From Amphibalanus amphitrite (Eukaryota > Arthropoda > Thecostraca > Balanomorpha > Balanidae): DNA of 64,000 bases. Position numbers and translations under genes: made by a program. Under the pieces are notes generated by a model. It saw only the letters and a program-made list of their open reading frames with translations, had not been told where the DNA came from and ran no database searches. This document shows positions 13,450-25,300 of this stretch, in pieces. Within the stretch, counting starts at the first letter, position 1. Each line of letters starts with the position of its first letter. The DNA is taken from NCBI RefSeq assembly GCF_019059575.1, contig NW_024882744.1, forward strand, positions 142,838-206,837, given 5' to 3'.

Positions 13450-16400
13450 ATAACCTACCGAGTGTTCACATTCATCACAAATGCAGTCATTCTCCGGTAT
13501 ATTACATCTGATGTCCTGGGCATCATCAATGTCAGGTATGCACCCTTTACTTTTTTCCTATCATGCATCAGTGATGCATCCAATGTCTGAGTTCCTAAGT
13601 AGAACATATGCTATTTTCTCACCAGAACTGTAGTGTGTACTCCATAAGAAAAATGCTAATTTTTCGTATGTTTCTAGTTGAACAGAGTTTGCTCTTATTT
13701 TCTAGTTATTGTATAAAATGAAGTAATATACGGTTATCTTCATAAGCATGTACCGAATTACCTGTTCCTTTTGACTGACATTCAGTTCTTTATTTAAGTG
13801 TAGTTTTAAAGTAGGTAAATCAATTCTGTTCAAAGTTCTGAAGCCCTAGTCTGCTTCCCAGGCTGGCTCTACTCTACTCGACTGACACCTTTGTCAGTGT
13901 GGAGGCTTTCCGTCGGGCGGCGCTGGGCGTGACAGAGAGCAGCACGTGGCGCCAGGCCATCAACTTGGTGTGGCTCAGGTACATCGTTCCGGTCCGGACA
14001 TCAGTTTAACTCGAAATGGTCACAGCTGTTGGGAGAAGCTGCATATCGGCAGTTCCCAGCAAGAACATCCCAAGTGTTAAATTTTCGAAACTGTGATTTT
14101 CATACCATTCGACTCAGCTCGACGAGCTGAGTCGAATGGTATAGAAATCTCAATTTCAAAAATTTGACACTTAGGATGTGCTTGCTGGGAACTGTCGATA
14201 TAGGTACCTACTTCAAAAACAGGTGTTGTTGTGGAATGTGGACTGTGGAGGCAGTCAATGGGTAGCAGCTAATCGGCACAGTTCTGTTGAGTAGTAGTGG
14301 TTTTAAATGGTCATTGCCTCGATAAATGACGTTTATTTCTTCAGATGTGGGGATCGTCATAGGCACATAAGTATGTAATGTTTTATTGCCAGTGAATTGA
14401 GTGTATTATAAAAGAGCAGTGTTGTAATTGCCTCTGACTGACGCCCCGCTCCCCTGTTAGCGTGCCCGTGTCAGCGGCGGTGTCGGCGGCGCTGGCCGGC
14501 CTCTGGCTGCACGCGCTCAGCCAGCCGGCGCCCGAGGTGACCTCAGAGTACCGTCTGGGCGTGTGGGTCACCGCGGCCATGGTTGTACTGGAGACGGCCG
14601 CCCAGCCGCTGGTCATCCTGGCGCAGGCCATGCTCTTTGTCAAATTGAAGGTGAATGACGGCGGTGGGGTGACGCAGAGGAGAGGAACAGGGTGTCAGGG
14701 GAAAATATTTGAGGCGCGTCGGTTCCCCGATGACTCTGCTCGACTGCTATATGCTCGATGACTCTGCTATATCAGTGAAATTATATCCGAAGCTCAAATC
14801 GCCTGCTGCGACAGTCGTTTGCGGATCGTCGATCGTTCACACCGCGTTAATGTACTGTATTCTCCCTACCTTGCTGGCATATGTGGATTATCTCTGACTC
14901 TCTTATCGTCTTCTCGCCCCTCCCCATCTCCTCTCACCACTCTCTCACCCACCCGCTCTCCCTCTCTCCCAAGGTGGTAGCCGACATGGTCACTCTGTGC
15001 AGTCGGGTGGCGCTCAAAGCCTGGCTGATCGCCCTGTACCCGTCCCACGCCATCTGGGCCTACTGTGTGGGCCACGCGGTCAGCTCCGCTCTCCTCGTGG
15101 TCATCTATTACGGCACCCTGCTCTGGCACGTCCGCTCACCGGATAACTGTCTACCGGTGAAGTCGGCGAGCGAGCTGGGACCCAGACTGGTGCCGGGACA
15201 GGTGAGGCCAGTGAACTACATATTTGTAAAGGGGCGGGGTTTCAAATGTAGTCAAGCGTTTTCGCGGTCATAGTGGTTTCTTTTGGCCAAGTCGTCGCAT
15301 TCTTCGTTTCATTTAGCTAGAACTTTAGGTCTAAGGCCTCTTAGACTGCAGTCAAACGGTATTAAGACCTACCTGTGTTACAGACAGCTCACGGCAGCGC
15401 TGGTTCGAGTATCCTCAGAAATAGAGCCAAAGTTGTGCTGCCACGTTTTCCCAGCAACCGCGTCTGCCTCTAACATTTCCTGTCGCGACGGTGGCGATGT
15501 GACCCGTGCTGCCATCTCTCTTCACTGATCAGTAATACCTCTCCACAAGTAAGCACACACTCCTCTGATATTAGCCAATTATACTCGTAGCTACTCTTCA
15601 TCTCCGCTATAAGTCCTTACTGCCAGTCGTTGTGATCTTCATCTTGGTGTCTTTTTTTGTCATTCGGTTTGTTTTGTTGCCCAGCTTCTATCCTTCTGGC
15701 CATCTCTCCCCTTCTCGCCAGTCACTGGAAGGGGACAGTTTGGCACCTCTCCTCCAGCTGGTGCCTGACAGCTCCCTCCCCCTCCAGCCGGTGTCTGCGG
15801 TGGCGGGCCGGGTGCTACACGACCTACTCCGCGCTATGAGTCTGACCCTACCCCCTCTTCCTCCAGCCGGTGTCTGCCGCGGGGGGCCGGGTTCTGCACG
15901 ACCTGCTGCGCGCCATGAGCCTGCTCTGTCTGGTTGCCGTCACGTTCGGCTGGAGCTACTCCCACCTGCTGCTGCGGCTGTACGGAGGCGCCCTGCTGAC
16001 CGCCGGTCCGGCCGTCAGTCTGCTGCGCGCCCAGTGCGCCTACGTGCTCCTACTGGCGGTGAACGGAGTGCTGGAGTGCTACACGTTCGCAGTGATGCGC
16101 CAGGAACAGATCAATGGGTAAGTGCCGTGGAGGGTTTATGGAAGGCAGTCGGGAAATGGTCGGGGCTTAGTAAGGAGTGAGGTAAATTAGTCGGTAGAGG
16201 CTGAGCGGATTAGGAAATGACGTTCTCATGTTGGTTTTTGTTGTTAGACTGCCTTTTGCGGCTAAAGGCGAAGTGGAAAGGCTGGCCAGTCGTGTCGATA
16301 AAGTGAAGCTAGGAACGTTACTATCGGGCGCTTTGACAGGTGTTGTGGCGTTTTCCGGTGTTTCAGGTATAACCGGAAGATGGTGCTGCTATCTGTGATA

Positions 16401-18487
16401 TTCGTCATCTCGACAGGGATCTTTACTAGGCTATTCGGCGGGGTTGGATTGATCCTCGCCAACTGCGTCAATATGCTGACCAGGATATACGTTTGGTGAG
16501 TTTTTGTGTTTTTGAATAGATTTGATTTGTCCTAATTGGTCTAATTATTTACATCATTATCCAATCTGTCATGGATAGTCAATATCACGCTTTATTCGCC
16601 GATCTCGATATACTTGGATCTCGTTACTTCACCCGTCCATCGACTGATACGAATGTCTGCTGTCCCCAATAGTGTCCTGTACCCCTCTCAATTCTCATCC
16701 CGTGCCCTCCCCGTATGCTGCTGGTTCCCGATACAGTGTCCCGTGCCACTCTCAACCATCATGTCTTCGTCCCATTTTCTGCTGCTGCTGCCCGCTCGCC
16801 CCGTCCAGTGTGTTGCTGGCGCTTGATGCAGTGTCCCGTACCCCTTTCACCCTGTCCCCACCCCGTGTGTCGCTGATGCCCGATACAGTGTCCCGTACCT
16901 CTCTCGTATGTATGTATTGTATGTATTACCTTCATGGACAATCCACGCGGGGCGTGGCGATTACAGTCCGATTACTCTCACCCTGTCCCCGCCCCGTGTG
17001 TCGCCAGTTACCGGTTCGTGGCCGGTCTGCCGCTGGAGCCGGCGGTGTCCGTGCCGCCGCTGCTCGGTCTCCGCCCGCCGCCCGCCGTGGCTGCCGCGCT
17101 GGTGACCGCCGGCCTGCTGGCAGCCGGCTCCGAGAGCTGGCTGTATAGTCTCTCTTGAAAGTATCGCGTCCTGGGCTGCGGCGGCTCAGCGAACTATTCC
17201 ATTCAGTTTGAGGACCCCAGTAGGGAGGTCATGGCCTGTATCATAAAAAGTACGCTGTAACACGATTTCACGCCAGCGGTAGAAGGAAAATTGCTATATG
17301 ACGCAGGCCCCAGCGGCTGACAACTGGGTCAAAACAGGCGGAGGCCGGCCAAAGGTCATGCTCGTATCGCTCTCCCTTGACCCCGTCCACCGCCCCAGGC
17401 GGATACCGGTGCCTCTTGGGCTCACCAGCCGGACGCTCATTGGTGTGCCTTTCTGGGCGCCAATCACTCAGTGTGCGTGACGCGTAAAATCACAACGAAG
17501 CGAAGTTCCGCCATAACCCCAGTGGCGGATCCAGGGGAGGGCAAATAGGGCAATTGCCCTCCACAAAGGACATCATTTTTAACATTACGTCTATGGCAGT
17601 GCATGAAAAGAGACAATAAATTGTGATGGTTTGCCCCTCCCAAAACTTTGGGTTGGATCCGCCTATACATAACCCTTACTGTAATGAGGCCTTCTGAATG
17701 ACGTAAACAGGTCATGCGGGGTGTGGGGGGGGGGGGGAGGAAGCCTGGCATCAAATAAGTTTTTAAAAAGAACATGGCTGAACAGCATTATTTTTTCTTT
17801 TTTGTCGCCGTTCGTTAACCGGCTCATTAAAAAGAGAGAACTTCAAATATAAGACTAAATGGCTAGACAGCGAATTGGCGAACTGGCTAGAGAGATAATT
17901 CTTGTTTTTGAATCCGCTTACGAGTGCATGTGCAAGCACGGATGCATTCTGTTAGCGGGTGCAACAGATGATTTTTTAGGTATATGCGCACGAGTTTCCG
18001 GATTTTACCCCCCCCCCCCCCCCAAAAAAAATGTGACAGTCGTGCCGATGACGAGTCAAATTGCTAACTTTGCAATGAAACAAATCTCAACAAATCCTCT
18101 GCGAGTAGGGTGGCCTCCGTTGACCACATGCTTAGCTACCATCACAAGTAACCGGATGGCGACTGCCACCCCCCCCCCCCATCCCTCCGCAGTCCGCAAC
18201 CACTTCCCTCGGCCCGCTGCGCCGGCTGCCTCCGCGTGTCAGGCTTCGGTCAGTGCTACCAGCGCGGCGGCTCTCAAACCTTTCCGCTCAACCGCGGCTG
18301 GGACAGGTGGCGCCTTCCTTCGGAGTCGCGATACTTTCAAGAGAGACTATACCCCAGCTCCGCCGCCGCCCATGTGGCTGTGGGCGCGCTCTGTGGGGCC
18401 GCCGTGGTGGCCGCGGCAGTGTACAGCGAGCCCCGCCTCCTCCAGGCGGTCAAGGAGCGGGTCGGGGATAAACTGAAGCGCAGCTAG
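13450..18487 (+). CDS. RFT1: RFT1 homologue (dolichol-linked oligosaccharide assembly); central exon(s) not found
   Basis: RFT1 is a multi-pass ER membrane protein needed for N-glycan precursor (Man5GlcNAc2-PP-dolichol) assembly. Exons: 13450-13535, 13862-13978, 14461-14650, 14974-15201, 15867-16117, 16367-16495, 17008-17142, 18358-18487 (stop TAG). Recognisable blocks are ITYRVFTFITNAVILRY, LALLYSTDTFVSVEAFRRA, LVILAQAMLFVKLK, YVLLLAVNGVLECYTFAV, GGVGLILANCVNM and HVAVGALCGAAV. All junctions have GT/AG borders and phases agree. Two parts are absent: the short amino-terminal exon upstream of 13450, and roughly 100 residues of the conserved middle (the loop and helix block between the fourth and fifth exons listed). 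The interval 15202-15866 was read in all plus frames and does not contain it. The gene is therefore either incomplete in this assembly or altered. Genuine RFT1 identity is secure. Confidence 0.92.
14043..14202. repeat. Foldback element in an RFT1 intron
   Basis: About 160 bases forming one long imperfect hairpin: TATCGGCAGTTCCCAGCAAG at the left pairs with CTTGCTGGGAACTGTCGATA at the right, with a perfect inner palindrome CATTCGACTCAGCTCG around 14117. Lies in the intron 13979-14460. No coding capacity. Confidence 0.85.
15787..15845 (+). pseudogene. Duplicated acceptor and first ~55 bases of an RFT1 exon
   Basis: This stretch repeats, with a few differences, the bases at 15866-15924: polypyrimidine tract, CCAG acceptor, then codons for PVSAVAGRVLHDLLRAMSL against PVSAAGGRVLHDLLRAMSL. 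The offset is 79 bases, which is not a multiple of three, so splicing to the upstream acceptor and reading through would shift the frame. It is best seen as a decoy acceptor made by a local tandem duplication. Confidence 0.85.
17143..18357 (+). other. Last RFT1 intron, bounded by a near-perfect inverted repeat (introner-like)
   Basis: The intron opens with GTATAGTCTCTCTTGAAAGT and closes with the reverse complement, ending ACTATAC followed by CCCAG. The core match is 26 of 26 (17143-17168 with 18327-18352). After a two-against-one bulge it continues for seven more pairs, GAGCTGG at 17134-17140 and CCAGCTC at 18354-18360, so the inverted repeat crosses both splice junctions into the exons. Joining the flanking exons restores a clean RFT1 frame (phase 2 codon CT|C). 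The interior contains a smaller element (17521-17668) and poly-G and poly-C tracts, and no coding sequence. Confidence 0.85.
17521..17668. mobile_element. Short MITE with GTGGCGGATCCA ends
   Basis: Left end AGTGGCGGATCCAGGGG and right end TTGGATCCGCCTAT form short terminal inverted repeats about 145 bases apart. Contains a GGGCAATTGCCCT palindrome. This end motif is common in animal MITEs. Nested within the last RFT1 intron. Confidence 0.6.
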
Positions 18488-19429
18488 CGGGGAGTGCTAC
18501 TCACATGGTCACGCAGGGAATAGGGGTTGTTTTGTTGTGATATTTATGTGCATTTTGGGTTGAATATACACCGTGCCTGTCAGTAGAGTGGATCTATTAA
18601 TTTTAAGACTGGTGCGACTGCAGGGGGCGTTGAGGCTATCGGCCATTTGAGAGCTGGACAGTGCTTGAAAGCAACTTCCTACCGATGAATTTTGGCATTC
18701 AGATCCTAATTATAGCCATTTGTGATGAACGATGGCGATGCAGGGGACGGCAGGGGAGGTGAAGGGATGGCACCTCCCTGGAGCTTATGGTAATCGCGGA
18801 AGCCCATTACCGTTTACCACCACTGCATAGCCAAAGTGGTAAGACCGGAGAGACGCGATCAGGCCGGATTGCCAGTTGTCGATTCCTCTATCGTTGTAGA
18901 GGTCGCTTGCAAAGTGAGATGACTGCTTTTCGTAGAGGGCGGTAAAATCGTGGCCGGTTAGCGTCTGGTGGGGCTTGTAGGCTAATGATGGGCACGACCG
19001 GGTGCTGTATGCTATGTGTGGTGACAGCGGCGTTCCTGAGCGTAGGGTGTATCTCTTGCTCTGAAGTCCAGAAGTCCTTATCGTTCTTGTGCATTCACTT
19101 TGTCAGTGCCTGATGTCAGTGTCAGTGTTTGTCAGTGTTTCATTCTGTAGCAGACATGCAGTCATATTTGGTTAAATAGAACCTTGCAGTCTGAGGCAGT
19201 CTTTTCATTACAGTACCTCATTACAGCGTCTCATTCATTACAGTTCAATATTTAGAAATGCAAGACATTACACATTAGGGCCGATCGGGCATAGAAATAC
19301 AAAACAACAGTATACGCTCGCTGGCTATTATTCTGAGACTCAGCATTGAACCTGCCATCACTACAATACAGGAGGCGACAGGTGTAGAGGTGATGTCATA
19401 CTCATTTATCAAGTTCTGCTGACTTGACC
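18488..19429. other. RFT1 3' flank, nothing recognised
   Basis: Downstream of the RFT1 stop codon. No canonical AATAAA lies close to the stop; TTGAATATACA near 18562 is the nearest AT-rich candidate. A GTCAGTGT-type short repeat occurs near 19104-19140. Confidence 0.4.
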
Positions 19430-19998
19430 CACAAGTTGACTCCATTATAAATATTGTCTCTTTATCATGAAACAGACTCAGAAACCTTGGCATGAATGCT
19501 CTCAGGCTCTCAAGAGAATGTTGAAACTCAGGTCTCAAAAGATTAAAATTACAATAATGAAATGTTTCACCTACCTGACCTTCCATTGCCATAAACACTC
19601 ATACTGGTACTGGATGGAACTTAAAATAAAACAGGGGTGGATAATTAGGGGTTTGTAGCACCCCCTGGGATTTTCAGAATTCTCTACCGCTGAATAAAAA
19701 GGTTAATCATCAAAATATTATCACAATCACCCAGCAACACACGGTATATACCTACAGCCACACAGCCCAATACCACAGACAGCCAATAAACAAGCAGTGA
19801 TGGAGGCGTGTTCAAAAAGTTAATATGCAGCTGTCGACACTAAATAGTCGGTGATTTTCCGTTAGAAATTTTGCGCAAACACCATCTGTATGGGCCTTCT
19901 AACAGAACCACCACAATTGAAACAAAAGCGCCAAAAAACTGGAATGTTTGTTTTTTTCGCTCGGGAAAGATATATACGCGCCCGTGAACACCCCTCTG
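19430..19998. repeat. Composite repeat (segments X then inverted Y), copy 2
   Basis: X (19430-19674) is in the same orientation as at 12806-13052; Y (19680-19998) is the reverse complement of 12507-12805. The junction sequence between them, GAATTCTCTACCGCTG, shows that the end of Y that touches the start of X in copy 1 touches the end of X here. Confidence 0.8.
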
Positions 19999-20110
19999 CT
20001 TCGGCCTGAAGCCAGATACATGACCACTTAACCTAAAAATATTTGATTTACTCTTGCCTGCAATCTATTCCTGCAAGTAACTTTTACCTTATCCCCGGTA
20101 GGCAAAAATC

Positions 20111-20150
20111 AGTAGGTTAGGTTAGGTTAGGTTAGGTTAGGTTAGGTTAG
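20111..20150. repeat. Interstitial TTAGG telomere-type array
   Basis: About seven and a half uninterrupted copies of GGTTA, the canonical arthropod telomere unit, between two repeat segments. Far too short to be a chromosome end. Confidence 0.9.
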
Positions 20151-20240
20151 TTTATGATTTTTACCATTTTTTCGTGTTTTGTTATTTTGACGTCACTTTC
20201 ATTGATTATCGTATTTGATTCCCTCCCCACCCATAAACCC

Positions 20241-20492
20241 TGAGGGCTGTTCACGGACCCTGTGTGCGGTCGGACCGCACACAGCCTCCAAGCTCCGCCC
20301 ACTGCGTCCCTACGTCAGCCTTGCGTCACCGCACACAGCGACCGCTGTGGCCGGTCGGGACTGGCCACAGCGGACCGTCCACCGCACGCAGCCGTGACGT
20401 CAGAGCCGCCTACCCATCCCCTACCCCCACGCCTGCTGGACGTACCGCACACAGCGCACGCAGCAGTGTGCGGTGCCCGTGAACACCCCTCC
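20241..20492. mobile_element. Small non-autonomous element with GTTCAC ends, copy 2
   Basis: Complete copy: starts GAGGGCTGTTCACGG and ends CCGTGAACACCCCTC. The body matches 12267-12507 almost base for base. About 250 bases, with several internal palindromes and no coding capacity. Confidence 0.8.
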
Positions 20493-22189
20493 GGTTCCCA
20501 ATATTTCCCCGAAAATGGCAGCAAAAAAACTTCATATGGCAGCGCTGAAACGGCGGCGTTTTTCCCTCGTCGCATTCATTCGCGTCGTCGGTGCGTGCAC
20601 GTGGGTAGGTATGTATCGTGTTATGAAGGGGTGTAACAGGTTGTTATTTTTGTGTTTTTTGATTTTTCCGCCGCACGTTAGTATGATATCTGGATTCAGA
20701 ATGTCAAATAATGTAAGAATATCCAAATTTATGCTTGAACAGTCAATCGGACCTTATGTAAATATTTACCGGAACATAATGGACCTTCTAAGATTAGCAC
20801 GAAATGGATTATACTTTTAAAATCAATTAGCATAATTTTAAGAATTTAAGGAGGAAATGCAAACAATAGCAACATAGTCAAACAGTAGACTACTGAAACA
20901 AAATTTTCCACATGTCTCGCAGTATCACTATTTGTATTCATTTAATTAATGCTCCACACTCGGCCAGTCCAACTTACCTTGAAAATCTTACCACTATCTA
21001 CCTACAAATTCAGTCTCAGCCTTGAACCAATAGGTAATGTAATAATGACCTAATTTTGGAACTGTGAAATTAATCATGTAAGTCCAACCGAGCAGCGAAA
21101 TAATAATCCACCTATATTATTCATCCCACGCCCCCATCCGATGATCCCTCTCCAACAACAAGAATCAAGAATTATATCACACACACGCAGCCTAACAGAG
21201 AATTTTGTTCTATATTTTGACTGACTTTTAGGCTCCTCAAATCGATTTATGACGTAAGATGCATATGGCCAATCGTTGCGTACAATTTTTCAACAAGCAA
21301 GCATTTCTCACACAAAATCAGCATGTTACCAGTGACGTAATTTTTGTATAACTTTCCCAATAAAACACGGGGTCTTGGTCTTGGTCGTGGGTTAGGGCGC
21401 ATAGCCTCATCGGGCTCAGAGCGTCCGTAGATGTCTTGTTGCCACTTTCATGTCTTCAGAGTTGGTAGGTAAGACAATGGAGTACTAAGCGTGGTAGTGG
21501 AACGGAAAGACAACAGCGTACCGGATAGAACCAGGATATAGTATTGAGGAATATTTCCAGGTAGGACAGTAGTTAATGTTAGTAGCGAACTATAAAATGG
21601 TTATGAACTTAGAGATAAAGAACTGAAAATGAAAGTAACATAAACGACCGGTATCTTTTATGCCTGGCTTTTTTCAACAGTCAAAATAACACTCCATATA
21701 CATTAATTTGCCATTGATAAACACTCTGGTAACAGTAGGTACGCTTGTCTCCTCGTTAGAGTAGGAGGATGTCGTTCATCACCATAACCATCATAACATG
21801 TATCGATACACTGTGGTCGCAGACCAGTTGTTCAGGCCGTGTACGTAGGAATGCTTTGGCCGTAGTGTTTCCCTAAGCGCGCTGCGTGGATCCATGGATA
21901 GAGAGACCAGCTGGTTAGGTTCGTCCAAACTAATTAGTTTCTAAACTACGTGATCAACTACGCTCGATACTGTCTTAAGTGCCACCACCGTCGATTGTCC
22001 TGTCAGTCAAGAAGTGTACATTCATTCACGATCAGTCATACTTCCACGCACCACTTCCACATAACACAGACCACAGTACTGGTGGGACATAGCACACGGA
22101 GACAGATGCAAAACAAAGGACATAGAACATTCATATTACATCTAGCGTGTTACATGTAAATAGAGGCACTATCATGCACACAGGCTTTT
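20493..22189. other. AT-rich intergenic stretch, no gene recognised
   Basis: Between the small element and the 3' end of the LINE. Short open frames show no recognisable domain. I see no clear repeat family here. Confidence 0.5.
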
Positions 22190-22314
22190 GACTCCAGCAT
22201 TAAAAAAGAAAAGAAAAAAGAAACACGCGTCGGGTATACATACGCTATCGCACGTGAGTCGCACATAGTCTGGCTCGGGCCTTGGTCTGGCTCTATTGTT
22301 TCTTAATTCACTGT

Positions 22315-25300
22315 TTACAGGCGTTTCATAAGATCACACGCTCGCAAGAAGATCATCACTTCGTTCAATATCTCAGGAAAGTCGTCACATAGCAGCGATT
22401 TCAGACACAGCTGAACCGCATGTCTCTGACACAGTTGCTGCAATGGTTGTCTCTCGATGGCGTACATTGGACAATCGATGAGAAAGTGCTGTACAGAAAG
22501 CAGGCAGCGACATCTTTCACACAGTGGTCTAGGCTCTCGATCAATGATATAAGAATGGGTGTACCGAGTATGGCCCAGTCTCAGACGACATAATGTAACC
22601 TCTTCTCTTCTACTGGGTCGGCTACTGCTAGACCAGTGTTCCATACGCTCCTTGATAGCTTTCAGAGTAGTGCCAGCAGGGTGATCAGCCCAGAACCGAC
22701 CAAACATATCTCTGATCGTAGAGCGGATTGCAGGATAAAACTCTCGCATCCCAAGCAGTGGTGTAGTTATATCATTCAGGCTCATGGCTACCTTCGCCTG
22801 TATATCAGCCGTCTCGTTTCCTGTTATACCAGTGTGACCAGGTATCCATAACAGGATAATCGAGAAACCAGTATCAAGAAGAGTGTGGACATGGTCCAAA
22901 ATCTCGGTAATAACAGGGTTAGCTGAGGGAGGGTTTCCAATGGCCATCGTCACGGACAAGGAGTCAGTACAAATCACCCATTTCTTGTCACGCTCAGTTT
23001 CAATGTAGCACAGTGCTTTTAGAATGGCAGTCGCCTCTGCTGTGAAGATGGAACACTGTACAGGTAGTCGGTACTTCCCATAGCGATCACCATGAATATA
23101 AGCACATCCTACACCATTTGGGCCCTTTGCACCATCAGTAAAAATGAAGGCATAGTCAGCATAAGAATGTCTCAATTCATGGAAATCACACTGGACTTTT
23201 AGATTGTCGAGGCAACTTTTACGTTCATCAGTAAGTCTTAGTATCTCGCATCTCTGTAAACGCCAAGGCGGTATATGGCTCTCTCTCAGTGCAATTGCAG
23301 CAGGAAATACATATCCACTTTCGTCTACCATCTGGAGCATACGTTCATACAATGGAAATCCCGATATTCGTTTCATATATGCCGCCTCCACGTGGTGCAA
23401 AGCTGCATGTCTCAATATAAGATGTCTACACGGGTGAGTATCTCGGCTTTTAACTTTAAGACAAAATCTCAGAGTTAGTTCGCATCGCCGAAGTCTCAGC
23501 GGAAGAACATCAGTCTCAACCAGCAGTGGTAAGATCGGTGATGTACGGAGAGCTCCGGTTGCTATCCTAAGGCACTGATTTTGTATGGAGTCAAGTGATT
23601 CTACCACCTTGTTCTGAGGTCCATCTAAAATCTGGCAGGCATAATCAAGAATAGGTCGTATCATGGATTTATACATGCGTATCAATACACTCCGGTCCGC
23701 CCCACAGCTTCGTCCGGCCAAGCATTTTAAGACAGATATCCGTTTAGTAGCTTTACCCTTAACATACTGCACATGTTTAGTAAGATTCAATCTGGAGTCA
23801 AAAATAACACCCAGAAACTTCACATCATCACAGTATGGGAGTGGCTGGTCATAAACCTTCAGTGATGGCAAATAAGTCAGTTCTTGTTCTTTCATATAGC
23901 GCCTAAATATGACGGCATTGCACTTATTCGGGGAGAAGACAAACCCCCAACGATCGGTCCATTCGGTGACACTGTTCAGAGCTGTCTGCATTTTTTCAAT
24001 TAGAGGCAAAATCCGCCGACCTCGTACCCACATGGAGCAATCGTCCGCGTATAGGGCATATGAGACATGTTCAGGAATATTGGCAAAAATATCATTAATC
24101 ATCAGGTTGAACAAGAGCGGGGAGATCACGCCTCCCTGTACGAGTCCATTCTCCTGAGTGAAAGTGTTTGAGAGCACGCCATTTTTAACTTGGAACGTTC
24201 GTTCCTCAAGGTAAGATTTAACAAAGTGCATAAGCCTTCCGCGGAGTCCAATGGTATGCATACGATGGAGGATGGCCACTTTTGATGTAAGGTTATATGC
24301 ACTTTGTAAATCTAGAAACACCGCCAATGTATACTGGTGATAAAAGAATCCTTTCCGCACCTCGGATTCCAATCGAGTTAAATGGTCAGCTGTATTCCTT
24401 CCCTTCCGGAACGCACACTGGAATTCAGATAAGATACTGTTCTGTTCAACATACCAGGTAAGTCTCTTTGTCACCATCCGTTCCATGATCTTGCTAAAAC
24501 AGGAGGTAAGCTGTATGGGTCGGTAGGATGCAGGCTCGTCTTTTGGCTTGCCCGGTTTAAGAATTGGTATTATAATAGAGTGTTTCCACTGTTGCGGTAT
24601 TTCCTCAGCACACCATATGCAGTTTATCATGTTCAGCACATGTACCAATTGTTCCTGGGAGAGATGTTTAAAAAACGCATAATGGAGGTTATCAGGTCCC
24701 ATTGAGGTATTTCCACTCTTAAAGATCGCTTCTTTTAACTCAGGCAGTGAGAATAAATCATTGTATACTTCCTCGTTCTGAGACACGAAAGAGGGAAGAT
24801 GAGCGCTCATCTCCCTCTCGTGCTCGATAAACCTTGGTCTGTAGTGTAGGGAAGATGATAGATCAGAATAAAATTGTCCTAAAACATTTCCCACTTCCAG
24901 CTGGTCATCAATCACCTCGTCTCCAACCTTGAGCACGGGTAACGATTTCCTGTATCTTTCTTTGCGAGTAAATTTCCTTATTATTCCCCATAGTTGTTGC
25001 AGTGGTGTGTTCACATTGAACAGGTGTAAAAGTTTCTCCCACGACTCCTTTTTCGCTTGGCGAATAATTCTCCTGGCCCTAGCCTTGGCCTCCTTGTATG
25101 CCATTAGAAGTGCAGTGGTTCGATTACGTCGAAAACGGTTCAATGCCGTTTTTCTAGCACGGATTGCTTCCTTACAATCCTCATTCCACCATGGACAGCT
25201 ATATTTGGGAGGACCTGTTTTCTGTGGAATAGTTTCACGTGCAGTCGACAGAAGTTTCTCCACCATAGTTTGATAGCTCGCATTCATGTCAGTCACATCA

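Noticed and set aside
20111-20150. Chromosome end
   Set aside because: Only seven TTAGG units with ordinary sequence on both sides.
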